From Neoconidiobolus thromboides FSU 785 (lineage: Eukaryota > Entomophthoromycota > Entomophthoromycetes > Entomophthorales > Neoconidiobolaceae): 64,000 nucleotides of DNA. The stretch spans positions 1 to 64,000 of the forward strand of contig MU626350.1 in the NCBI GenBank assembly GCA_025603075.1, given 5' to 3'. Position 1 is the first letter of the stretch. Every line of letters begins with the position of its first letter. The notes under the pieces were generated by a model, which worked only from the letters and a program-made list of their open reading frames with translations, searched no databases and was not told the DNA's origin. The position numbers were made by a program, and so were the translations under genes. Below, piece by piece: positions 9,473 to 21,820 of this stretch.

Positions 9473-11464
9473 ATGGTTAATAATAGTATTGAAAAGAAAG
9501 TTACCATGAAAGAAAGTAACGGAGAGGGAGTAAAAAATAGTGGAGATATTATTGATAATATAAAAAGAGTAAATAGGCAATTAGCTTCTACTGGTAATTT
9601 TTACAATAAATAACCACTTAAATTAATGGAAGATATTAATTTTTTAAAGAACCAGAAATTAGAGATGCAGCCTTAGCGGAATTATCTTCCTTTTTAAAAG
9701 AAAACGAAAATGATTTGGATGAATTAAAATACATGATGATTTGGAGAGGACTATTTTATTCTTTTTGGTTATGCGACAAACCAATTAACCAACAAAATTT
9801 CTCTTTAAAGATGGCCGAGATAACGTTGGAGTTATCCAGTAAACTAGCTTTACTTAACTTAAAATGTTTTTGGAATACAATGTCAATGGATTGGCCACAT
9901 TTAGATAAACATCGGTAAGAACAATTGAAGTTTATTTAAGATATAATACTAATTTTTATTTTTATTTTTTCAGTATTGATAAATATTATTTATTAGTACG
10001 TCGATTTGTTAATGTTACTTTTCAATTACTTAAAAAGTATGAATTTGATAATAGTTGTATCGAAAGTGTATTTGATATTTATAAAGCCGTACCATTCAAT
10101 ACTGAAGCAGATTTTAAAAATATCGGATTACAGTATCATGTGATTGATATTTATTGGGATGAGTTAGTTAAAGTATTGCCATTCGGTGAGAATAGTGATG
10201 ATTATCCATTAGATCAATTATTATTACCAATTATTGAGTTAGTATCTCATACTAAAAACAAAGTAGTTATAAGCAAAACAAATGAGATGGTTTTCGATAA
10301 GTTAATAAATGCAGTAGAAGAAAATCTAGAATCAAAAATCTTAAACAAACATTTACCAAAGTTTATTGAAGAATGTTTTAATAGAGTAACAAAACCCAAT
10401 ATTACTGCTAAAGTACGTAAAGCTGTATTCCCATTGGTTGTATTTTTATCCGAAAAATTTAATGTAGAAATTAAAATGCCAGAAGTAGAAGAAAAACAGG
10501 TGAAAGAAATTGAAAAGGTAACAACTCCAGTCAGTAAAAAAGTAAAGAAAACAAAAGTAAAAAATCAAACTAATAAGCAAGGACAAGAACAAAATAAGAA
10601 AAATTATTTAGAATATTGTGGATTATATGAAGAAGACTATAATAGCAAACAAGAAAATAAAGATGATAATGAAAGCATTTATTTTTCTATTGATGTTACT
10701 GAAGTAGATGATTATACACCAGAAAAAGAGAACAATTTAGATAATGAAGATAGCTGTATTTCAACAGCTGATTTTTATGTAGAAGATTTATCAGATCCAA
10801 TTATTGCTTCAATTGCACTTGGTACAGCACCCCCAGTAATAAAAAATGGGGCTCAAATTAAAAAGAAAGTTAGATGGGTACTTGATCGTAATCAAACTAA
10901 AGGTAAATAATTAATATTTAGTATAATAATATAATATAATATAATATAATATAATATAATATAATATAATATAATATAATATAATATAATATAATATAAT
11001 ATAATATAATATAATATAATNNNNNNNNNNNNNNNNNNNNNNNNNNNNNNNNNNNNNNNNNNNNNNNNNNNNNNNNNNNNNNNNNNNNNNNNNNNNNNNN
11101 NNNNNNNNNNNNNNNNNNNNTAATATAATATAATATAATATAATATAATATAATATAATATAATATAATATAATATAATATAATATAATATAATATAATA
11201 TAATATAATATAATAATTAAATAATTAAATAATTAAATAATTAAATAAGTAATATTAATAATATTCTATATAGTATTTGATAAGACAAGCTCATTAGGGG
11301 ATATTAATTATTTACAAGAAAATAAGAAAGAGCTCAAATCTTTACTTAAACCATCCTCTCTTCCAATTTTAATTGATCATAATAAATTAAAAGGAGTTAA
11401 AAAGTTACCTCAAACGGATAGAGAAAAGAGATCGATTAAAAGAAAAGGAAATGGTAGATTTTAA
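9473..11464 (+). CDS. RRP1: Ribosomal RNA processing protein 1 (Nop52 family)
   Basis: Four exons (9473-9593, 9650-9914, 9974-10902, 11274-11464) give 501 residues with consistent phase. The family core is clear: IRDAALAELSSFL, ELKYMMIWRGLFYSFWLCDKP, FWNTMSMDWPHLDKHRIDKYY, LLVRRFVNVTF and WDELVKVLPF, all characteristic of Nop52/RRP1, a nucleolar protein needed for 27S pre-rRNA processing and 60S subunit assembly. The C-terminal half is Lys/Glu-rich and ends with the conserved VRWVLDRNQTKVFDK region and a basic tail. Reading straight on past 10902 would end four codons later at TAA 10908. Splicing to 11274 restores the conserved C-terminus. Intron 3 consists mainly of an ATAAT microsatellite and contains the assembly gap. 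Confidence 0.9.
10925..11252. repeat. ATAAT microsatellite with assembly gap, then 8-bp repeat
   Basis: Pure 5-bp repeats (ATAAT) run into 100 N at 11021-11120 and continue to about 11216. They are followed by about four copies of an 8-bp unit (ATAATTAA). The true length is unknown because the gap sits inside the repeat. The whole tract lies in intron 3 of RRP1. Confidence 0.95.
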
Positions 11465-11829
11465 TATAGATAAACTAATCCAATTAAGTTGAATATTTTA
11501 TACTTTTTGTTTAATTTTCCGAATTTTTGTTATAATTTTGCTTTTTAATCTGTATAATAATTGTTTGTTAACATATTGAGGTAAAGTATATATAAGGGAT
11601 CATATAATTTAAGTAGATAGATTTATTGATATTTTTATAATATATTATGAGTTTTCAATTTGATGACTTTTAAAATCAAAGTAGTAGTTAATATAATTTA
11701 TCTAGTAGGAATTATAATTTTGATAGGCTAATAATTCTATGTTAAAGAGAATTATCAAGATTGATTTAATAATTTTTATTTTGCTCTTTTATAGATGTAT
11801 TATCAAATCACCTTATCATATTGTTATAT
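11465..11829. other. Intergenic, no gene seen
   Basis: AT-rich sequence downstream of RRP1 with no supported feature. Confidence 0.4.
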
Positions 11830-12083
11830 GGAAATGTTTTTAAATTATTATTTAAAAATTAATATTAATTAATCAATGTAGCTGTTTAAGTTGAAGTGTA
11901 TGATGACAAATGATAAAACTTATAGCCAATTATTTATTTTATTATGGCAATTTGAGGCTTATTGATTTAATTTTTATTTTAAAATAAACAGTTAACTAAT
12001 ACATAACTAAACTTAAATAATGTACCAGCCAATTAAGTTCTATTTAAAAAATAGCAAAAAAGAACAATTGCTAAAACATCCCC
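11830..12083 (+). mobile_element. Foldback element, family B, copy 2 (254 bp)
   Basis: Begins GGAAATGTTTTTAAA and ends AAAACATCCCC. The interior is collinear with 52832-53094 and inverted relative to 6243-6497. Flanked by TATAT-like sequence. It has no coding capacity. Confidence 0.75.
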
Positions 12084-12540
12084 ATGTATATTAATGCCTT
12101 ATTAAAATGAAATTTTAATTTTTTATAATACATAATATCTCAAACTATTTCGAATTTATCTGCATATTATCATATGGCTTTATTAATATTAATTTAATTA
12201 CGTTATTATATATTACCTAAGTTAATATCTATTTCTATACTAGATACTTTATACTAATAACTATTCAATAAAATTAAATTAAAAGTTTAATTAAATCTTA
12301 AACCAAAAAATGACTAAAATTTACCACCAATAAAAGTCTTCTAGTGAGAATACTATTTCCCAAATAAAGAAAAGATCCTAACAACGTTAATAGAATGACA
12401 ATGAGTTCATAAAAGTTAAAAATCATGACAAAACACATGGCATATTTAAAAAAACAAAATTATTCATTTCACTTAATTAAGAGAAGAAAGAGTCCTTTTA
12501 AAGTCCAATACTTTGTCTGCATTATCTTTCTATCTTGAGC
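12084..12540. other. Intergenic upstream of Ca/Mn-ATPase
   Basis: About 450 bp that probably hold the promoter of the next gene. No clear TATA box is seen. Confidence 0.4.
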
Positions 12541-15500
12541 ATGGATACTGCTTATAATCAGTCGATCCCCGACCTTTTAATCTATTTTTCAGTGGATCCA
12601 GCTGTTGGCCTAACTTATCAACAAATACAAAAAAACTATCAAATTTATGGATATAATGAGTTTGAACCTGAAGAAGATGAGCCTTTATATATGAAGATAT
12701 TCAATAATTTAAAAGAAAATCATATGATTTTATTACTATTAGTTTCTGCTTTTATTTCTTTAGTGATGGGTAACAAAGAGGATGCGATTTCCATTACTTT
12801 GGTAAGAGAGGATTCGGTGGTTCTAATTCAATAAATCCATACTAATTTATTTTTTGTTTTAATTAGGCTATTGTGTTGGTTTTTACAGGTAAATAGAATT
12901 TAGTTAATGCGAAATTAAAAAAGAGTTTTATTTAATTCCATTTATCCATGTAAATAGTGGGTTTCATACAAGAATATAAATCCGAGCAATCTTTAGCAGC
13001 ATTAAAAAAATTAACACCAAGCTATTGTAATGTATTAAGGTAAGTAAATTTTACATTGTAATTAATTTTATTTTATTTTATTTTTGTCTAATTATCTTTG
13101 ATTTTATTTGACAGGGAAGGGCATTTAAAAACTTTATTAACTCGAGAAATAATACCCGGAGATATAATTATTCTAAATTGTGGTGATAAAGTACCAGCAG
13201 ATTTAAGAATAATTGAGGTAATATTAATTATAATCGTGTATAATATTTAATAGTAGTAATAATATTTATTATAATATTTTTATTTAGTGTGTTGATTTAG
13301 AAGTGGATCAATCTACTTTTACTGGTGAAAATGAGCCAATTATTAAAAATAATCAAAAAATTGATAATATCAATATTTCAATTAATGAACAAAATAATAT
13401 GTTATTTATGGGTACTATTATTAACAATGGTAAATATTATTATAATACAATTCACTTATATACTTATAAGCTATATGTTTGTAGGTCATGCCAAAGCTAT
13501 TGTTATAAACAATGCCAAAAAATCTCAATTCGGTAAAGTAGTTGAAATGATGCAAGATGTAAGTATTTAATAAAATTAATAATGATAAATAATAAATAAT
13601 AAATAATAGTAATACAATAATAACCTATATTATATTTAGATGACTCAACGTAAAACTCCATTACAACAAGATATGGACAAATTAGGCCATCAATTGAGTT
13701 TAATTTCATTAATAATTATTTCCTTTATATTCATAATTGGTTTAATACAAGGTCGACCAATATTAGATATGTTTAATATAGCAGGTAAATCACCCACTTC
13801 TATATTATCTAAACCCAATAACCCCCTTTTCCTTTTATGTAGTGAGTTTAGCCGTAGCAGCTATACCTGAAGGCTTACCTGTAGTAGTTATGGTCACTTT
13901 GGCCCTGGGAGTGTTGAGAATGTCGTACCACAAAGTAATTATAAAAAAAATGGCATGCATTGAAACATTAGGTTGTATGGATGTTTTATGTATGGATAAA
14001 ACTGGAACATTAACCGAAAATCAATTGAAATGGACTAATGTTTACTTTATTCAAAATGAAACGAATATTGATTTAATGAATAAAATGCAGCTCTCTCAAA
14101 TTGAAAACAATTTTTTAGGAGAGAAGATGTTGGAAATTGGTAAGTAAACAGCTTAGATATGTAATAAGATGAAATTTTATTAATGTTTACTATTTTAGCT
14201 TGCTTATGCAATAATTCTTTTATTGCTGAAGACAATAAGGTGATGGGTCAATCAACGGATGTTGCTTTAATGAATTTTTATTTAAGTTTGGAAAAAGAAG
14301 ATATGAGAAAAGTAAATATTATTAAGTAGCTTACTAATTAAATAATAATAATAATAAAACTAGGAACTTACTAAAACATCAGAAATAGCGTTTCATTCAA
14401 ATCATAAATTTATGCAAATAAGTTATTCTAATAATCAAACATATTTTAAAGGAAGTATTGAAATAGCCTTAAAAAAATGTTTGTATTATTACGATAATGG
14501 AGAGAGGTTAATATCACTAGCAATTAAAAATGAATTATTGAATAAAAATTATGAATTATGTTCGAAAGGTCTAAGGGTATTAACTATGGCTTATGGAAAA
14601 GATGAGAATAACTTAGTATTATTGGGATTAATTGCATTATCGGATCCACCTAGATTAAATTTATCAGATACAATGAATGAACTTATTATGGCAGGAGTTA
14701 AGGTAGTTATGATTACTGGGGATTCAGGTAAATGGAATTAATATTAATAATAGAATCTAATTTTAATTTTTATTATTTGTATAGAACAAACAGCCAAAAG
14801 TATAGGACAACAAATCCATTTACCAATGACAGGAAACCCAAATGATTGCATAACAGGGGATTCCATTGATAATATGAATCAAGAAGAATTTTTAATTAAA
14901 ATGAGAGATTGTATAATATTTTCAAGGACAAGTCCTTATCATAAAATGAAAATTATCCAATCATATCAATCCTTGGGATATAGAGTAGGTATGACAGGGG
15001 ATGGGGTGAATGATGCAGCAGCCTTAAAAATGGCGGATATTGGTTTAGCTATGGCTAAAAATGGAACAGATGTAGCTAAAGAATCAGCTGATTTATTGAT
15101 CTTAAATGATGAATTAAATGTATTATTATTGGCTATTAAAGAAGGTAATAATTTAATAAACTAAGTTATTTACATGAAATAATAATCTATTGAATATATA
15201 GGAAAAACAATCTTTAATAATATACAAAATTTTATTACATTTCAATTATCTACTTCAATGGCTACATTATCGTTGATTTCAATAGCTACACTATTAGGCT
15301 TTGAAAATCCATTAAATCCAATGCAAATACTGTGGATTAGTAAGTTTATTTTATTGAAATAGATTAATATAGTAATACATATGAGTATATAATAATATAT
15401 ATATTGCTCCTATATTTATACATCTAATATTTATTTATTTTGTTTTCATTAATAGATATTTTAATGGATGGACCACCCGCTCAATCTTTAGGTGTTGAAC

Positions 15501-16208
15501 CAAGTAATGATGAAATATTATATCAAAAACCAAGAAAAAAAGACTCAACAATAATTAATAAAAGGATCGTTATAAGAATTATCATTCATGCTATGATTAT
15601 TTTAATAGGTAAAATTATTATTAATATTATTATGAAATATAATAGGATAGAATAGAGTAATATACAATTAATAGAAGAATGAGTAGAAAAGTACAATAAA
15701 GTTTAATAGGATTTTTAATTAATAGGATTTTTTTTAGGTACACTTTATATTTATACTAAAGAATTAGAAGATGGTATTATTACTAAGAGAGATACAACCA
15801 TGGTAAATAATAATAGAACAACATAATATACATATGCTAATATATATATCCCCTTTATAGACATTCACTACCTTTGTATTATTTGATTTATTTAATGCTT
15901 TAAATTGTCGAGATTTAAACTATCCTTTGTTATTAAAATTAATCACTTCCAAATCCAGTAATTCCACATCACCAAAATCAACCAATCGAATGTTTTGGTT
16001 AGCTATCTTATTTTCGATTATTGGCCAATTAGCAGTGATTTATTTACCTTTTTTTCAAACGATATTTCAAACAGAAGCGATAGGTTTGGAAGATTTATTC
16101 TATTTGCTTGGGTTTACATCATCTCTGTTTTTTATTATGGAAATAGTCAAGTTTTGGGAGTTAAGAAAGAAAAAAAAGTTGGAGGAATTAGGAGATAAGT
16201 TTGTTTAA
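12541..16208 (+). CDS. PMR1: PMR1/SPCA-type P-type Ca2+/Mn2+ ATPase
   Basis: Fifteen exons: 12541-12801, 12867-12888, 12958-13039, 13115-13217, 13288-13429, 13485-13558, 13640-13784, 13843-14139, 14199-14311, 14364-14727, 14785-15144, 15202-15339, 15456-15608, 15738-15802, 15861-16208. They encode 888 residues in one phase-consistent frame. Motifs are the actuator TGEN, the M4 site AAIPEGLP, the phosphorylation site DKTGTLTEN (D328), the hinge MTGDGVNDA (about 604-612) and the M6 motif [16 protein letters not shown]. The IPEGLP and PPAQSLG versions are those of Golgi SPCA/PMR1 pumps rather than SERCA or plasma-membrane pumps. It loads the Golgi with Ca2+ and Mn2+ for secretion and glycosylation. 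It is slightly shorter than yeast Pmr1 (950), mainly at the N-terminus. I start at the ATG at 12541. Exon 2 is only 22 bp. Confidence 0.95.
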
Positions 16209-16356
16209 TGAATGGTTTAGTTTATCTGAGTTTGTCTCTCTCTCTCCTCTTCTCTTTTTTTTGATAATTACTTCTTGTTTATATAAAAAAAACTATTATC
16301 AAATCTATAAATATAAAAATTACTTGAATATGCACACAATAACAATCATTATTAAA

Positions 16357-17310
16357 TTATTTATTTTTAAAATATTCATAAATTAAATTAGTTACACTGA
16401 AACATAAATCAATTGTATTTTGATGAATATTTAATTTTTTACAACCTAATAAATGGCTTTTTAACTGATTAGGTACTTGCTGCGGCACGAGTGCTGCTAT
16501 CATTATTAGTTCGGTTTGCTCCAACGTTAGGATTTTAGATTCAGAAATAATTTTACTATAAGTTTCTAAATAAATTATAAAATAAATACATGTGAACTAA
16601 AATTCTATTGAATATTACCATTAACAAGAAATAATAAATCAGGATTACTTTGATTTATTATAGTTCTTACTTTATCAGCTAAAGTAAAAAATATTAATCT
16701 ATTGATACTAAAAACCTTTAAATAGTCGCCAGATAATATTTTAAATTTACTGTAATTAAACTAACCTTGTTTTGTATAAATAGTATTAAAAGTTTCTTCT
16801 CCTCTTTTATAAATATCTTCTAAATTATCTCTTTTTCTATAATCATGATTAATAAACTATGATATTAGAATTGACTAATATAAATAATCTTACCTAATTG
16901 CTTCTTTATTTAATCTTTCACTAATTTCTTTTGGTATTAATCTAAAAATTTCATTGGAGGCATTGATACACTAGTTAAATCATTATAGTTAGTAAAAATC
17001 ACTAAAAGCTCTTCAATCTTCTTACCTTCGGTATCCCAATAACACTTGAAATCTTTACCAAACTTTCTCGAAACATTTCAATCAGTTTCACTCTCTCATC
17101 TTCATCTTGTGTTTTTTCCAAGCTTTTATTTATTAATAGAGAGATTGATCCCATATCATTGTTGGATGTTAAGCTAGCTAACTAAAAAAATGAGAGTTAG
17201 TTAAGGCTGATGGTAACCGTATTAGGTAAATAAATTACTATTATATTACTTGCAAGTAGAATATCTATGGATGATAATATGTTGAAACACTTGTCAATAA
17301 TAAAGTCCAT
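16357..17310 (-). CDS. Carboxymuconolactone decarboxylase (AhpD-like) domain protein
   Basis: Minus-strand gene of six exons: 17250-17310, 17026-17177, 16894-16970, 16766-16836, 16619-16678, 16357-16565. All phases fit and give 209 residues from MDFIIDKCFNILSS. The C-terminal part, LTLEQTELIMIAALVPQQ then LKSHLLGCKKLNIHQNTI, follows the AhpD/CMD pattern of a helix, an H-L-x-G-C/A turn and an amphipathic helix. Fungal proteins of this kind are small, often peroxisomal or mitochondrial, and mostly uncharacterised. The catalytic CxxC of AhpD is not evident (a single Cys follows HLLG), so a disulfide reductase role is doubtful. Its stop lies about 150 bp from the 3' end of the convergent ATPase gene. 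Confidence 0.65.
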
Positions 17311-17369
17311 TTTTGAAGATTATATTTAATAGAATAAAATATATAAAATTAATAAAATTAAAAAATATC

Positions 17370-17515
17370 ACATCACCAATAATTTTTGTGATGCCAAGTC
17401 TTGAACTTTTCCATCTAAAAGTTTGCAGAAAGTATCGAACTTCTCATTCAAAAATTGCAAAGTATCAACAAATTCCAAAAATCGTCCCTTTCCAATCTTT
17501 TAACCTTTCATCCAT
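17370..17515 (-). other. WASHC3/CCDC53-like coding fragment with a frame break
   Basis: On the minus strand an ATG at 17515 reads MDERLKDWKGTI. One frame over, starting in the run of five T just after it, the sequence continues LEFVDTLQFLNEKFDTFC and KLLDGKVQDLASQKLL. The V-x-T-x-QFLN-x-F-x-T-x-C pattern resembles the coiled-coil start of the WASH complex subunit CCDC53. Joining the two frames needs a one-base shift, which could be a sequencing indel or decay, or an unseen exon may exist. Its ATG would lie 9 bp from the divergent SF3B3 start, so any transcript would overlap that gene's leader. Confidence 0.3.
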
Positions 17516-17523
17516 TTCCAAAA

Positions 17524-20500
17524 ATGCCTAAAGAAATGCATTTATATAATTTAACATTGACACCTACATCCCATAGTATATGTCAATGTATTGGCAACTT
17601 TTCAGGTTTAAAACAACAAGAGATATTAATAGCTAAACATGATCGTTTAGAATTAATTAAAGTATTAAGTGACTCTGGTAAATTTGAAACTTTATATACT
17701 AGTTATCATACCTTTGGTATTATCCGTTGTATTCAACCTTTTCGTTTAACGGGGGGCAATAAAGGTAAGTTTAATTATATTCATCCTTTTAATTTGTTTA
17801 ATTTATTCATTTTATTTATTTAATTTATTTATTCATTTTAATTTTTTAAAATTTAGATTACGCCATCATTGGAGGTGATAGTGGACGTATAGTCATTTTA
17901 GAATATGATCCAAAACTATGTGTATTTAATAAAGTACATCAAGAAACTTTTGGAAAAACAGGTGTACGTCGAGTAGTACCAGGTCAATATATTGCATGTG
18001 ATCCAAAGGGAAGAGCAGTGATGTTAGGCGCAATAGAAAAACAAAAATTAGTTTATGTATTAAATCGAGATTCACTAGCCAATTTAACTATTTCAAGTCC
18101 TTTAGAAGCCCATCGTACCAATACTATTTTATACTCTTTAGTTGGACTAGATGTTTCTTTTGATAATCCTATATTTGCAGCTATTGAATTAGATTATACA
18201 GAAGCAGATACTGATAACAATCCAGACGCTTTAGATAATATTGAAAAATTATTAACTTATTATGAATTAGATTTAGGTTTAAATCATGTAGTTAGAAAAT
18301 GGTCCACACCAATTGATCCTAGAGCTAATTTTTTAATGGCTGTACCAGGTGGTAACGATGGTCCCTCTGGTGTTATTATCTGTAGTGAAAATTCTATTTC
18401 TTACTTACATCAAGGTAGTGTAGAACATAAAGTACCTATCCCTAGACGTAAAATACCTATTGCTGATTATGATCGTGGTATATTGATTGTTTGTGGTGCT
18501 TTACATAAAATGAAAAATACCTTTTTTATTTTATTACAAAGTGAAGAAGGAGATATTTATAAAGTTACTTTAGATCATAAAGATGGCGAAGTCAATCAAT
18601 TAAAAATTAAATATTTTGATACTTTACCAGTAGCTAGCGGATTTTCTATTTTAAAATCAGGTTATATTGCATTATCACCTGAATCGGGTAATTTTGGTTT
18701 ATATCAATTTATTGCTTTAGGAGAAAAAGCAAATGACGAAGAGTTTTCAAGTTTAAATTATTTAGAACAAGAAGAAATTGAGCCTGTTTATTTCCAACCT
18801 AGAGCTTTGGTTAATTTACAACAAACGGATGAAATTGAATCCATATCTCCAGTTATTGATTGTAAAGTTATGAATTTAACTAATGATGATACACCTCAAT
18901 TTTATACTTTATGTGGTAAAGGTAGTCAATCTAGTTTTAGAGTATTAAAATATGGTTTATTTGTTAATGACGTTGGTGAAATGCAATTACCTGGTAGACC
19001 AACTGCAGTTTGGACAGCCAATTTAAAAAAGAATCCAGTTTATATAGCTTCATTTACAAATGCTACATTGGTATTAACATTAAATGAAAATCCAGAGGAA
19101 GTTAATGATTCAGGGATATTAACAAATACACAAACAATACATATTCAAGAATTAAATAATAATTCTATTGTACAAGTTTATCCTAATGGAATTAGACATA
19201 TACAATCGGATGATAGAGTTAATGAATGGAAGCCACCAAAAGATAAATTAATTATTAGCGCGGTTGGTAATAAAAGCCAAATATTAATAGCATTATCAGG
19301 TAATGAATTGATTTATTTTGAAATTGATAATTCTGGTTTATTATCTGAATTAAATGAAAGAATGGTGATGTCATCCCAAATTACCGCTATGTGTTTAGGA
19401 GATATTAAAAAGGATAGAAAGAGATTTCCTTATGCAATGGTTGGCTGTGCTGATCATACAGTACGTACCATTTCATTAGATCCTAATACACCTATGCAAG
19501 CTTTATCAATGCAAGCTTTGGCGGATACACCATTGTCATTATGTGCTATTGAAATGAGTAGTAAAGATGCCAATTATACACTTTATCTTCATATTGGATT
19601 ACAAAATGGTATCATGTTAAGAACAGTAATGGATCAAGTATCTGGAGCTTTAAGCGACACACGTACAAGATTCTTGGGTAGTAAACCAGTGAAATTATTC
19701 CAAGTTATTGTTAATGAGCAGCCAGCAGTTATGGCATTATCTTCGAGACCATGGTTAAGTTATCATTTTCAAAATAAAATACATACCATGCCATTACAAA
19801 CAGATGCATTAGAATTTGCTGCTCCCTTTTCAACAGAAAGTATACCTGAAGGTATAGTTGGTATTTCTGGTGATCTACTAAAAATTATCAATTTCGATCG
19901 ATTAGATCAACAATTTCAACAGGATACAATACCTTTAAAATATACCCCAAGAAGGGTTATATTAAATCCATATTCTAACCATTTTGTAGTACTTGAAACT
20001 GAAAATAATACATTTTCACCATCTGAAATTAAAAGAGTTATAGAAGCTGAAGGGGAAGATAATGCACTTTCTTTAGACCCAACGGAATTTGGTTTACCTA
20101 AAGCAATGCCTGGTAGATGGGCAAGTCAAATTCGTATCTTAAATCCATTAACAGGTGAAACTACCCAAGAAATTGAATTGGATGAAAATGAAGCTGCATT
20201 TTCAATTTGTTTAGTTCAATTTCATAATCAATATTCAGACATTATGGTAGCTGTAGGAACAGCTGTTGAATCCATCTTATCCCCTAGATCTTGTTCAGCA
20301 GCTTATATTAGATTATACAAATTTGATGAAACTGGAACACAATTAAGTTTAGTTCATCGTACTCAAGTAGAAGATATACCAATGGCTTTACTGCAATTTC
20401 AAGGACGATTATTAGCTGGTGTTGGACGCTTATTAAGAATTTATGATCTTGGTAAAATGAAATTATTACGTAAATGTCAAACAAAAGCGATACCAAATAC

Positions 20501-21203
20501 TATTGTAAATTTACATTCTCAAGGAGAAAGAATTATTATTTCTGATGTACAAGAATCTATCCATTTTGCTGCTTATACACAATTAGAAAATCAATTAATG
20601 GTATTTGCAGATGATACTTTACCTGCATTTACATCCGCTACTTGTTATGTAGATTATAATACGGTAGCTGTAGGTGATAAATTTGGTAATATATTTTTAG
20701 CACGATTACCCAATGATGTAGTTAGTGAAATTGAAGGGGAAGGCGAATCCAAATCAAATCATCATAAATTACCCCCAACTAATCGAGGTATCTTAAATGG
20801 AGCTACTTATAAATTAGAAAGATTATGTCATTTCCATATCGGTGATGCACCCATGTCAATTGAAAAAACATCATTAATAAGAGGTGCCAATCCAATCTTA
20901 GTTTATACTACTTTATTAGGAAGGATTGGAGCATTAATACCTTTTTTAACTAAAGATGATGTGGAGTTTTTTCAAACCTTGGAATTTCATTTAAGAATTC
21001 AATTACCACTTTTAGCGGGTAGAGATCATCTCTCATATCGATCTTCTTTTGCTCCTGTTAAAGCAGTCATTGATGGTGATCTTTGTGAAACTTTTGGATT
21101 ATTAGATATGAATAAAAAACAAGAGATTGCAGAAGAGTTGGGTTGCTCTGTTAGTGAAGTATTAAAAAAAATTGAAGATATGAGAACTTTGGTAGCATAT
21201 TGA
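17524..21203 (+). CDS. RSE1: Splicing factor 3B subunit 3 (SF3b130/Rse1)
   Basis: Two exons (17524-17764, 17857-21203) encode 1195 residues, close to the human length of 1217. It starts MPKEMHLYNLTL, and has FRLTGGNKDYAIIGGDSGR (across the intron), AIEKQKLVYVLNRD, ISSPLEAHR, PGGNDGPSGVIICSEN and, at the end, FLLAGRDHLSYRS-type CPSF-A sequence (here LPLLAGRDHLSYRSSF) with the terminal EDMRTLVAY region. SF3B3 is the triple beta-propeller scaffold of the SF3b part of U2 snRNP and acts in branch-point recognition in the nucleus. The single intron lies at the GGNK/DYAI junction. It is well conserved throughout with no breaks. Confidence 0.97.
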
Positions 21204-21820
21204 GTACACTATAGATAAGACAAATGTTTTAATATGACAATTAAAGTTGCTTTTTTTGAAGATAAATAAAATTTTATTTAAATTCATTAATTTATATAAT
21301 TAAGACTGGATTTTAATATTTAATATTCAAATCATTTGTTAGGTGTTTTGTTTATTTTTAAATTTAGTATAATGATTTAAAAGAGTTTTATATAGCTGTC
21401 AAATCAATATATAGTTTAAAAATAACTAGTTTTATTTCAACAACGATAGATTTTAACAGTAAATGAGTTGTATTTAATTATAGAATATAATATAATAGAA
21501 TGTTGTAGTTTAAAAAATCTATTAATAGATAATTTTAAGAGGCTTAAAATGAAGTTTTTTAATATCCTAACTTGCAATAATTCCAATCATTATGATAACT
21601 GTCAATTCTTTGTTTAAAACTCACTATTAGAATTAGTTGTCGGAAAAAAAGATCAAATCAATGACCAATTAGCTAATAGTATGTAGAATACTAAGGGTTC
21701 AAAATAAAAGGGAAGAAAATTGAATTTTTTAAGAAAAAAGAATATAAATAGTTGATAAAAGAAATTATTTTGTTTTGTATTTTTTAATAAAAAATAAATA
21801 AATAAAAGATAATAGTAAAA
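21204..21820. other. Intergenic between RSE1 and PQ-loop gene
   Basis: About 600 bp, AT-rich, with no supported feature. It probably carries the RSE1 3' end and the next promoter. Confidence 0.4.

Noticed and set aside
10925..11252. AT repeat as a replication origin or centromere seed
   Set aside because: It is a simple microsatellite within an intron; nothing else supports an origin function.
14047..14235. Antisense ORFs across the ATPase and SF3B3 exons (also 13503-13709, 20308-20496)
   Set aside because: They overlap strongly conserved exons on the other strand and cross their introns; shadows.
18018..18060. In-frame ATG at 18018 as SF3B3 start
   Set aside because: The conserved N-terminal propeller sequence lies upstream in exon 1 (17524) and the start of exon 2, so this ATG is internal.
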